The notes under the pieces were generated by a model. That model saw only the letters and a list, made by a program, of their open reading frames with translations. It searched no databases and was not told the origin of the DNA. This document shows, piece by piece, positions 8,471 through 15,319 of a stretch of DNA of 39,770 bases. The DNA comes from a virus: the IMG/VR virus record IMGVR_UViG_3300042559_001852, positions 1 through 39,770 of that record. One strand, 5' to 3'. Made by a program: the position numbers and the translations under genes. Position 1 is the stretch's first letter, and each line of letters begins with the position of its first letter.

Positions 8471-8803
8471 TTAGATTCTCGTTATGCCAGGCGTTACTGT
8501 AACGATTCCTTCAACAACGCGAGTAATAGTTCCCCCTGAAGAAGTGATTTCTACATCGTATAGATATCTACCGGGTTCAATTGTCGAAGTCGTATTTGCT
8601 GTTAAAGAAAGAAATATTTCACCGTCAGCACTGCTATGACTTCCGACAAAATTAACAGCCGTACTTGATGCATAATTTTTTCGCATTTGCGCAGCGACGG
8701 TGTATCCAGTGAGATTAAACACATTATTTGATACATCAGTCAAATCGATAGTTGCACTAAATGTTGCACCCTGATCAACAACTAAATTTGCTTTAATAGC
8801 CAT
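8471..8803 (-). CDS. Ig-like/BppU-N-like baseplate or fibre attachment protein, 110 aa
   Basis: ATG at 8803 with a strong ribosome site (AAGGAGAT). An exact late promoter octamer lies 26 bases upstream, making this the first gene of the 8803-1553 fibre operon. The sequence (DQGATFSATIDLTDVSNNVF, FNLTGYTVAAQMRKNY, GRYLYDVEITSSGG, VVEGIVTVTPGITRI) is an Ig-like beta-sandwich. It resembles the N-terminal domain of BppU/DUF2479 receptor-binding proteins and many small proteins of T4-like marine phages. That domain normally attaches receptor-binding parts to the baseplate. The family link is by pattern, not by search. Confidence 0.72.
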   Translation of the reverse strand: MAIKANLVVDQGATFSATIDLTDVSNNVFNLTGYTVAAQMRKNYASSTAVNFVGSHSSADGEIFLSLTANTTSTIEPGRYLYDVEITSSGGTITRVVEGIVTVTPGITRI

Positions 8804-8828
8804 AGGTAATCTCCTTGAGTTCTATGGT

Positions 8829-8836
8829 TATTTATA
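8829..8836 (-). promoter_or_regulatory. T4-type late promoter octamer between the DUF3050 gene and the fibre operon
   Basis: Exact TATAAATA on the minus strand in the 41-base gap between the DUF3050 stop (8845) and the 110-aa start (8803). It separates the radical SAM block from the fibre operon and is well placed (26 bases before the ATG). Confidence 0.82.
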
Positions 8837-8844
8837 AGATCTCC

Positions 8845-9591
8845 TTAAAGAGCACCTTCGATATCATTGAAAAACTCAATTCGAGCTTGAATAGCTGATA
8901 TTGCTGCTTGTTCAGCTTCATGAATCTTAATTGGATCATCGTCACAGAAGTATTCTACGAGTTTTTCTGACATTGGTCCATGCTCATCGCCATCTACTTC
9001 AATATGCCTCTGAAGATAATAGTGAAACTTAGGTGCTTCGAGTTTGCTAATGTTAAGCTGAGTTAATAACCGAGTAAACATATCTGGAATAATTGTTTCA
9101 CGACCATACGCAAATGAAGCTGCAGCACAATGCGGTCCCTTTTTAATCGTGTCAAAGGTACTACGCATAAATTTTTCAGCCGGCTTTGAAGCAAGATGGT
9201 ATGGAATATTTCCTATAATGTCTATGTTTTTAAGAAACACATTGATAGGTTTTACATCTGCATCTACTTCAAGCATTGACTGAAGATATAAGTCAAAATG
9301 ACTCACCGATCCGCCACCTGGTGCAACATCAGTTTCTTCACATAATACGATCTCATTAATCATTCTCGCAATATCAGAACGTGTTCCCTTTGTCGGAATC
9401 CACAAATATGTTGTCGGAACTACTTCGTGTTGCAATGTTTTAAGTAAGGACATAAAATCCCATACCGCAAACACGTGGTGCTCCATAAACACCCTTAAGT
9501 CTTGCTTTGACTGGATGTTATTTGTTATAAGAAGTGAATGATTCTTAAGTAAGTTTGAATGTTCTTCAATTAGTGTTTTGTTGAGTTTCAT
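8845..9591 (-). CDS. DUF3050-type haem-oxygenase-like putative diiron protein, 248 aa
   Basis: ATG at 9591 lies inside the end of the 451-aa gene (26-base overlap) with AAGGACAAG upstream. The segment RVFMEHHVFAVWDFMSLLK (residues 34-51), followed by MINEIVLCEETDV and SHFDLYLQSM, is the signature I associate with DUF3050. DUF3050 belongs to the haem-oxygenase-like diiron (HDO) fold. HDO relatives with known chemistry include UndA, BesC and SznF, which use O2. Candidate metal ligands are E80, E85, H98, E165, H196, D200 and H204 (in GRETIIP and RHIEVDGDEHG); the exact set is inferred. It is the last gene of the radical SAM block, so it may act on the same substrate or on a small molecule. It is soluble, and its substrate is unknown. 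Confidence 0.75.
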   Translation of the reverse strand: MKLNKTLIEEHSNLLKNHSLLITNNIQSKQDLRVFMEHHVFAVWDFMSLLKTLQHEVVPTTYLWIPTKGTRSDIARMINEIVLCEETDVAPGGGSVSHFDLYLQSMLEVDADVKPINVFLKNIDIIGNIPYHLASKPAEKFMRSTFDTIKKGPHCAAASFAYGRETIIPDMFTRLLTQLNISKLEAPKFHYYLQRHIEVDGDEHGPMSEKLVEYFCDDDPIKIHEAEQAAISAIQARIEFFNDIEGAL

Positions 9592-10921
9592 TTCTTGTCC
9601 TTAACCCATTAATATATCTTCTCATATAGTCTGTTGGCTCTTGATCATGTTTCATAACAACAGGTTGGCCAAAGAGTAATTGGAATGCATGAAGTTGAAT
9701 ATTTCCCCACCATACTTTTTCAAGAGCACAATTAGAATAGAATACGTGATCAGGAAACTTAATCGGGCATGAAGATCTACACAAACGTTTCACTGGGCAC
9801 TTCATGCAATGGGTCTTCTTGCGAAGAATGTCCATACCCTTGATCTCTACCTTCGTAACATCCTCAAGACGACCAGCAATAAAGCTTCCATCAGTATGAG
9901 GGCATAACCGAACATTGCCCTGAATATCTACAGACAATATATCGTTTGAGTCTGCTCCACAACCTGACTTTGTAGTGATAGGCGTAGCTCTCTTTAAGAA
10001 TTTCGCGTATTCAATCACGCCTTCTTCTGAATACACTATATTGTTTTTTAAGAATCGAACACGCTCAATGTCGTTTATACTCTGCTGGGTAAACTCGAAT
10101 AGATGCAAAGTAAATGCTTTTAACTTCTCTCCACGAAGAATGTAATTTGATGAAGCTTCACCAGTGTCATGCACATCATAGTTCTTAGCAGGAATGAATG
10201 TGATCTTCATTCTTTTGCGGTCAATTTGTTGAGAATCACAGAAGTCTTTAAAATAGTCGTTAATCGCGTATAGATCGTGGTTATCACTGCTTACGACTGT
10301 TGAAAATCCTAGGCCAACATTAGGCAAGTCAATAAGTTGTTTGATAACGTCGACTTTATTTGGCTTCTTCAATATATCTTCACCGCGAAGCTTCTCTTGG
10401 CCTACCGCGTCATGTGATAAACTAATAAGTACTCTTGCTTTCAGCGTTCGAAAGAAGTCTACATGTTTTTGAACAAAGGCAGAACCATTTGTAGATATAA
10501 AGAACTCACGATCTGGTGAATCAAAAAACGTCATCAACTGAACCATATCTTTCCAATATAAGAATGGTTCTCCGCCCCACAGTTCTACACGGTGTAAACG
10601 ATCAAGGTTTAAGTTCCGTTTGATATTAGCGATAAATGTATCTGTGTAAATAGACTGTGGTCTTTCAGACGGATTACCAATATCTTTTTGCATGCAATAT
10701 GTGCAATTATAATTACATGCATGCCCTAACAGAATTCGAATCGCAATTGGATTGTTTACTTTATTCGTGACACCGTGATTCTTTTCTTCTACTTCGTAAT
10801 AAGAAAGATCTCTTTCGGGTGGCATGTTTAATTGAACACCAGAGGTGTTCATTAGTCTATTCGTGTGTGAGTCATAATAGAAGGAAGTGCCATCCTTCAA
10901 TTCATAATATTGATAATCCAT
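9566..10921 (-). CDS. Radical SAM/SPASM enzyme, 451 aa
   Basis: ATG at 10921 overlaps the stop of the 126-aa HxH gene (TAATG), so the two are translationally coupled. The radical SAM cluster motif is HACNYNCTYC (C69, C73, C76), followed by LWGGEPFLY (GGEP 116-119). The C-terminus has a complete SPASM pattern: C321-x13-G-x4-C340, then C372-x2-C375-x5-C381-x3-C385 and C398, enough for two auxiliary 4Fe-4S clusters. Residues 1-55 form an extension of the kind that can recognise a peptide leader. SPASM enzymes with known roles (AlbA, PqqE, MftC, anSME) nearly all modify peptides or proteins, so a protein substrate is likely here. The coupled 126-aa protein is the first candidate. No 7-deazaguanine genes are nearby to suggest a QueE role. 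Confidence 0.9.
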   Translation of the reverse strand: MDYQYYELKDGTSFYYDSHTNRLMNTSGVQLNMPPERDLSYYEVEEKNHGVTNKVNNPIAIRILLGHACNYNCTYCMQKDIGNPSERPQSIYTDTFIANIKRNLNLDRLHRVELWGGEPFLYWKDMVQLMTFFDSPDREFFISTNGSAFVQKHVDFFRTLKARVLISLSHDAVGQEKLRGEDILKKPNKVDVIKQLIDLPNVGLGFSTVVSSDNHDLYAINDYFKDFCDSQQIDRKRMKITFIPAKNYDVHDTGEASSNYILRGEKLKAFTLHLFEFTQQSINDIERVRFLKNNIVYSEEGVIEYAKFLKRATPITTKSGCGADSNDILSVDIQGNVRLCPHTDGSFIAGRLEDVTKVEIKGMDILRKKTHCMKCPVKRLCRSSCPIKFPDHVFYSNCALEKVWWGNIQLHAFQLLFGQPVVMKHDQEPTDYMRRYINGLRTRNETQQNTN

Positions 10922-11301
10922 TATGCGAGTAAGTCATCCCATACATGGTTGTGTGATCGAAGCGCTTCCACCTGATTTCTCATCTCAGTGTATTGAGATG
11001 CCTTAATATCGCCACCTTGAGAAAATGTTGAAGCAATTGCAGTGAAACCCGAAACGGTATTAACCGTATCAGTAGTAGAAACAGTTCCGGGCGAGACTAA
11101 GTTACCAAATTCTTTGACTTGACTATAATCGGTAAGTGTATGTGTGTGGGCCCCAACTGCGTTAATAAAGTCTTTTAACATAGTATAATGTGCAGCTTGT
11201 ACAGTATTACCAGAAGCTACTTGTGCTAACAATGGGGTCGTATAGGTTGTACGAAGAGATAATGCTGGGCTTATCGATGTTGTACCGCTGAATGCTGGCA
11301 T
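10921..11301 (-). CDS. Small protein with two HxH modules, 126 aa
   Basis: ATG at 11301 with AAGGATTT upstream; its stop overlaps the start of the SPASM enzyme at 10921. It contains two copies of a 31-residue module, at residues 30-60 (H52, H54 in GAHTHTLTDY) and 95-125 (H117, H119 in RSHNHVWDDL). A third copy forms residues 20-50 of the 63-aa protein at 15123-15314. The three align without gaps, sharing Ala at position 7, an aromatic at 10, Ala at 19 and HxH at 23-25. No cysteine is present. HxH pairs bind metal in trimeric phage fibre tips such as T4 gp37, so a virion role is possible. A radical SAM substrate role is suggested by its place among the enzymes. Neither is proven. Confidence 0.78.
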   Translation of the reverse strand: MPAFSGTTSISPALSLRTTYTTPLLAQVASGNTVQAAHYTMLKDFINAVGAHTHTLTDYSQVKEFGNLVSPGTVSTTDTVNTVSGFTAIASTFSQGGDIKASQYTEMRNQVEALRSHNHVWDDLLA

Positions 11302-11311
11302 GATTAAATCC

Positions 11312-12451
11312 TTATTTGAAACTTATTATGGGAGTCGGATCACCTGATGGGAAGTATAAACCAACTTCAGTTCTTCGATATCCTAGCTCTATAAGTTTGT
11401 GATAGTATTTTGAGTTTTCACTTAACATCATCTTTGGTATAAAGTTAAATTCTCTATTCACTACAAATGTATCTACTGTATTTATATAGTAGTCTCTAAA
11501 TTTTTGTGCGGTAGAATCTAGCGATTGTTTTAACTCTTCAGAGAAAGAGTTATACAATTTAAACTTTCCATTAACCATATCATACATAAATTCTCTATGA
11601 TCAAAGTCCCCGCTCATTATGTGAAAAGGATCCCAATTTATATCAGTTGCGTCATCAATACTATAGAAGAATCTATCACCATATAGGTGAAGTGATCCAC
11701 GGTAGACCTGATACGTTCTATCATTGTAGCACAGCACGTGGCTGTTTTGATAGTCGAATAACCCCTGCAAGTCATGATCTGCATTACCGAGTTCGTTATC
11801 TTCAACACTTCTCTTTCTATAATCATTATGAAGAGACGTTACAATACCTTTATCATTTATCCACTCAACGAGTTCTTTTGCATGATAAGGTAATTCTGTT
11901 TCTGTTGTTTTGATTACCTTGACTTTATGTAAATCATACTTGCTTATATAATCTTGTAGTATCTCAATAATCTTGTTATAGTTTTTCTTTGAGTTTACTT
12001 TATTCATAAACTCTTCACTTAATGCAACTTCAGATAACCCTTTCATGTCGAGTTCCATAAGTGTCTTATGTTGTTTTATAAGTGCGTTATCGGTCATACC
12101 ATATTCAAAGGTAGAAGCGTGTTCCTTATACCAAGAATATACGTAAGGATAGTTTTCCTTAAGATAGGACAAATCGTCGACTACTCTAATAACGTAGAAG
12201 TAGCTGAAGATCTCGTACCAACGCTTTTCTTCTTCGGCGGTTATCTTGGTGGGCACTGCATTCGAATAATACGGCAGATGTTGATTTAGTTTTTGCTTAA
12301 TATAACAGACCTGACAATTCGCACCACAATAGTATTTGTTGGTAGGACTAAACGTAATATCATGATCTAAAGGTGCTAATGCATCTTCGGTTATGAAGTA
12401 CGCACTATTATCTTTGAATTTTCTAAATTCTTCACCAGTGTAACTACTCAT
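11312..12451 (-). CDS. Divergent radical SAM protein without SPASM domain, 379 aa
   Basis: ATG at 12451 (MSSYTGEEFR) is preferred over a TTG two codons upstream. It overlaps the preceding radical SAM gene by 8 bases. The motif YYCGANCQVCYI (C42, C46, C49) fits the CX3CX2C site for the SAM-binding 4Fe-4S cluster. The usual GGEP motif after it is not recognisable, and no SPASM cysteines follow. The remainder is mixed alpha/beta and rich in Tyr and Asp (YEIFSYFYVIRVVDDLSYLK, FEYGMTDNALIKQHK, HDYRKR), compatible with a partial TIM barrel. It may be an active but divergent enzyme, or a partner that presents the substrate to a neighbouring enzyme. Its place between other radical SAM genes supports the call. 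Confidence 0.7.
   Translation of the reverse strand: MSSYTGEEFRKFKDNSAYFITEDALAPLDHDITFSPTNKYYCGANCQVCYIKQKLNQHLPYYSNAVPTKITAEEEKRWYEIFSYFYVIRVVDDLSYLKENYPYVYSWYKEHASTFEYGMTDNALIKQHKTLMELDMKGLSEVALSEEFMNKVNSKKNYNKIIEILQDYISKYDLHKVKVIKTTETELPYHAKELVEWINDKGIVTSLHNDYRKRSVEDNELGNADHDLQGLFDYQNSHVLCYNDRTYQVYRGSLHLYGDRFFYSIDDATDINWDPFHIMSGDFDHREFMYDMVNGKFKLYNSFSEELKQSLDSTAQKFRDYYINTVDTFVVNREFNFIPKMMLSENSKYYHKLIELGYRRTEVGLYFPSGDPTPIISFK
11479..11486 (-). promoter_or_regulatory. Late-promoter-like octamer within the divergent radical SAM gene
   Basis: Exact TATAAATA on the minus strand, 178 bases upstream of the 126-aa HxH gene and inside the 379-aa coding sequence. It could give extra transcription of the HxH protein and the next two enzymes. 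The distance is large, so it may be chance. Confidence 0.4.
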
Positions 12452-13547
12452 ATCCAATCCAATGCAATAACGTTGGCTGCTGTTTTAATTTATGCAAATG
12501 ACGCACCATTAAACTAATCGTTTTATAGAAGTCAACACATTTTCCACTCGGCTCTTCTTCAAACATATGATAAAGATACTTTAACCCGCATGCGTCTCGA
12601 AGCTCACATGTTTGGCATCCTGGAAGAATGAAGTCTTCTTCGCTCTTTACTCGATCGAGATATTGCTGACCTCTCCATCTTCCAACTCTAAATTCTTTTC
12701 TCTTGTATTCAAGGTAATCAAATTCTGGGTAAAGATACCCATCAGGTGATAAGATAAGTTTCCCGTGATTATTGAGGTATTGCTTATCTATTTTGTCGTA
12801 GTTACCATCTATGTTGAGGTTAATACCTTGTACATACAGAGAATGAATAAATCTCATCAAGTATATACTATACCACTTCATATCGAAGTCGTCAATTAGG
12901 ACTCTGAACTTTTGTTTCCCTCGATGATGACGAAGAGGAATCAGGTTGAGTGTATCGCATCTACTTTCTTTGCACGCGCTAATTACCGCTGCAAGTGTGT
13001 GCTCGTTGAATCCATCGGGTGGGCACACGAATTGAAACATCAAATAACAGTTGTTTCGATATAAGACTTCTGACAATCCTTTCAGGTCTATCTTTTCACG
13101 ATTGATCTCTTGATAGTTGAAGTCGTAACTCAAGGTGATGTGGGTTTTATTCCATTTCTGAAAGAACCACTCGTTTTCTACAATAAGTGATCCGTTTGTT
13201 GTGATGTAGTATTCAACGTCATCACCAAACATCGGATGTATTAAATCCATCAATTGATCAATGCGTTTGATATACAGAAACGGTTCACCTCCGTGAAAAG
13301 AAATTGACTTAAGATCTTTCGCATGTTCTTTCGCGAGAGTCATAAATTTTACGATCTCATCAAAGTCTCGTTTAAGAAGATTCTGTGAACCTATCTCATC
13401 CCGGATGTAAGATCGGTCACAGTAAACACAGTCGAAGTTACAAAAGTCTCCGAGGTATACTGTGATCGTCTTTATTCCAGTAAAGTCGAAAGACTTGTTT
13501 TGTTGATGCTGTTCTGTTCGTGTCTGAAGACGATTGTCGATATGCAT
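12444..13547 (-). CDS. Radical SAM enzyme with shortened SPASM/Twitch-like tail, 367 aa
   Basis: The cluster motif is GDFCNFDCVYC (C36, C40, C43 counting from ATG 13547), with FHGGEPFLY (GGEP 86-89). The C-terminal region has SPDGYLYPEFDY where a full SPASM would have its first cysteines, then C311-x2-C314-x5-C320 and C337. One auxiliary Fe-S cluster, as in Twitch domains, therefore looks likely. The start is uncertain: ATG 13547 or GTG 13562, neither with a good ribosome site. Both lie inside the 3' end of the upstream radical SAM gene, an overlap of 75-90 bases in a different frame. No later in-frame start would keep the first barrel strand. The substrate is probably a peptide or protein, by analogy and context. 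Confidence 0.85.
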   Translation of the reverse strand: MHIDNRLQTRTEQHQQNKSFDFTGIKTITVYLGDFCNFDCVYCDRSYIRDEIGSQNLLKRDFDEIVKFMTLAKEHAKDLKSISFHGGEPFLYIKRIDQLMDLIHPMFGDDVEYYITTNGSLIVENEWFFQKWNKTHITLSYDFNYQEINREKIDLKGLSEVLYRNNCYLMFQFVCPPDGFNEHTLAAVISACKESRCDTLNLIPLRHHRGKQKFRVLIDDFDMKWYSIYLMRFIHSLYVQGINLNIDGNYDKIDKQYLNNHGKLILSPDGYLYPEFDYLEYKRKEFRVGRWRGQQYLDRVKSEEDFILPGCQTCELRDACGLKYLYHMFEEEPSGKCVDFYKTISLMVRHLHKLKQQPTLLHWIGYE

Positions 13548-15121
13548 TGGATGTAATAACACTTCACTATGTCTGAATCTGGATTGAACGTAATTTCTGG
13601 GTAGCCAAAGTATTTCGCGAGTGTATTATATAACTCTCTCAAATCATTTGCACCGAACCAGTCATTCATTATTTTTTCCGGTGGTTCGAGTGTATCGCGG
13701 ATTTTCACGTAGTGTTCGAACATGCCTTGATCCAGCGTACGTCCTTCAAAGACTTCTCGAAAGAACGTAAGTTCAGCTGACATGATCTGAGGACCGAGCT
13801 CTTGAAGACGTTTGGCTCTCTTTTTTACATGCCGCATAAAGATCTTTTTATTTACATCGTGCTGAAAGTCAACATAAAGCTTAACGATCTTTTGGCACAT
13901 ATCGTCTGGGCGGAAGATTCGAGAACCGGTGTCAAGATTTCCTGCTGGGCACTGGTAGCATGCGTTCTGATAGTCACATGTACGGCACTGTTCTTCTGTC
14001 TCAAACATCTCGTTGTAAGCGTTTTGAAACGTCTTATACCGATCGACGTACACCTTGTCCTGAATAACGTTTCCAAGAACCGCGATGTCAGCGCCATTTG
14101 ACTTTTGGTTGGTAAAGAAATAACAGCCAGAGAAGTCACCTGATGCATCGATGGCAACCATATGTGAACCAACCATACAGTTACTATCTTCCTTTTGGCC
14201 AACACCTTCTGAAAACTTAACATACAGATCTTCATACGTCTCAAGCGCGTTGAAGATCTTCGATCTCATCGACTGCCAGTTATCGTCTTTCCACGAGATG
14301 TACCCATGTTTTGAGTCGAGCACAAGAGGGTGTACAACCATGTTTCTAACACCTAGGCTGTATAACTCATCGATGAAGTTACCCATGTCCCGACTTGTTT
14401 CTTCTGAGAGTGTTGCACGAATTACAACTCGCATAGGATCATCGACAGTATCAATTGCTTTTTTGATAATACCACGAAGCTTATTCATCTGTGAAGGCGT
14501 AATCTCACGATGATCGATCGTCGAATTGAAAGTATCGAGACTGATCATCATATGAGTATACGGTTTGCTGAAATAGAACTCAGTGAACTCATCGTTGAGT
14601 AACAGTCCGTTTGTACACATTGAGATGTACGTTCCGCGATAGTCTTTATAGTTTGAACTGAGTTCTTCGTCGTAAGTCTCAATGAATTCTTTTATTAACG
14701 GCTTATGAATAAGAGGTTCACCGCCAAAGAACTGAAAGACCTTCTTTTGCCCGTTGTTTCTAGCATTCATCCAGTCATAGACTTGTTTGAGAGATTCCTT
14801 TGTGAACCGACCAAAGTCCTTGTTGTGTTGTTCATAACAATAAGAGCACGCTAAGTTGCATGCGTTAGTAAGCATAGCATTTACCTGAACAAGATCTTTA
14901 AATAAGGTTTCTGCTTGGGCAAAAGGGACTGCTTTTTCTTCAGACTTTGGAAGAACCGTGATGAGTTTATTTGACTTTTGACCTTTGCCAGATATATTGA
15001 TAGTTTCAACACTTGTGACAAGAGCGCCTTCTTGATCTATGACCGAAGGTGTATGATTCTTTAACCTATTCTTTTGTGCTTCATTTAAGACTCTTCTCAC
15101 ATTCGCATAATTATTTGACAT
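13472..15121 (-). CDS. Radical SAM/SPASM enzyme next to the CQCNC peptide, 549 aa
   Basis: The preferred start is ATG 15121 (MSNNYANVRR), 1 base after the stop of the 63-aa peptide gene, with GAGG about 12 bases upstream. An in-frame ATG at 15175 would overlap that gene. The cluster motif is NACNLACSYCYE (C88, C92, C95), then FFGGEPLIH (GGEP 133-136). A SPASM-type set follows: C315-x12-G-x4-C333, C379-x2-C382-x5-C388-x2-C391 and C409. Residues 1-75 are a long extension before the barrel, a common place for a leader-binding domain in RiPP maturases, though I do not see a clear RRE fold. About 140 residues follow SPASM and are unusual. Location directly behind a Cys-rich small protein is the classic arrangement of a peptide maturase and its precursor. 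Confidence 0.9.
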   Translation of the reverse strand: MSNNYANVRRVLNEAQKNRLKNHTPSVIDQEGALVTSVETINISGKGQKSNKLITVLPKSEEKAVPFAQAETLFKDLVQVNAMLTNACNLACSYCYEQHNKDFGRFTKESLKQVYDWMNARNNGQKKVFQFFGGEPLIHKPLIKEFIETYDEELSSNYKDYRGTYISMCTNGLLLNDEFTEFYFSKPYTHMMISLDTFNSTIDHREITPSQMNKLRGIIKKAIDTVDDPMRVVIRATLSEETSRDMGNFIDELYSLGVRNMVVHPLVLDSKHGYISWKDDNWQSMRSKIFNALETYEDLYVKFSEGVGQKEDSNCMVGSHMVAIDASGDFSGCYFFTNQKSNGADIAVLGNVIQDKVYVDRYKTFQNAYNEMFETEEQCRTCDYQNACYQCPAGNLDTGSRIFRPDDMCQKIVKLYVDFQHDVNKKIFMRHVKKRAKRLQELGPQIMSAELTFFREVFEGRTLDQGMFEHYVKIRDTLEPPEKIMNDWFGANDLRELYNTLAKYFGYPEITFNPDSDIVKCYYIQCISTIVFRHEQNSINKTSLSTLLE

Positions 15122-15122
15122 C

Positions 15123-15314
15123 TTAGATACTGCCTCGGGCACAGTTGCACTGACAATTTGATGTATAGTCATCACTAAATGTATGGCTGTGCTGAATCAA
15201 CGCATCAAGCACATCGACCATCTGCCGAAAAGATGCGGCATCAATTGTTTGGCCTGACGTTTTTGCTGTAGTGGATCCAGCTGCTGTAAATGTACTCGTG
15301 TTATCTGCAACCAT
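15123..15314 (-). CDS. 63-aa HxH protein ending in CxCxC; candidate radical SAM substrate
   Basis: ATG at 15314 with AAAGGATAAC upstream; TAA 1 base before the radical SAM/SPASM gene. Residues 1-19 are Thr/Ala/Ser-rich. Residues 20-50 are the 31-residue module also found twice in the 126-aa protein at 10921, with H42 and H44 in QHSHTFSDDY. The tail TSNCQCNCARGSI places cysteines at 54, 56 and 58. Three cysteines in five residues stand out because the structural proteins around it contain almost none. An exact late promoter lies 68 bases upstream, so this is the first gene of a transcript that continues into two radical SAM enzymes. It could be a RiPP-like precursor with the module as leader or scaffold and the tail as core. 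It could also be a small metal-binding virion protein that is not modified. The gene is well supported; the role is inferred. Confidence 0.75.
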   Translation of the reverse strand: MVADNTSTFTAAGSTTAKTSGQTIDAASFRQMVDVLDALIQHSHTFSDDYTSNCQCNCARGSI

Positions 15315-15319
15315 GTTTG

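Noticed and set aside
12451-12457. TTG 12457 as the start of the divergent radical SAM gene
   Set aside because: ATG 12451, two codons on, is a better start and adds nothing lost from the protein.
9566-15121. 7-deazaguanine (QueE-type) DNA-modification role for the radical SAM genes
   Set aside because: QueE is shorter and lacks SPASM. No queC, queD, folE or dpdA-like genes are in the window, and three of these enzymes carry auxiliary-cluster cysteines instead.
15121-15175. Upstream ATG (15175) as the start of the 549-aa radical SAM gene
   Set aside because: It would overlap the CQCNC peptide gene by over 50 bases, and its additional 18 residues show no domain. ATG 15121 directly after the peptide stop has GAGG upstream.
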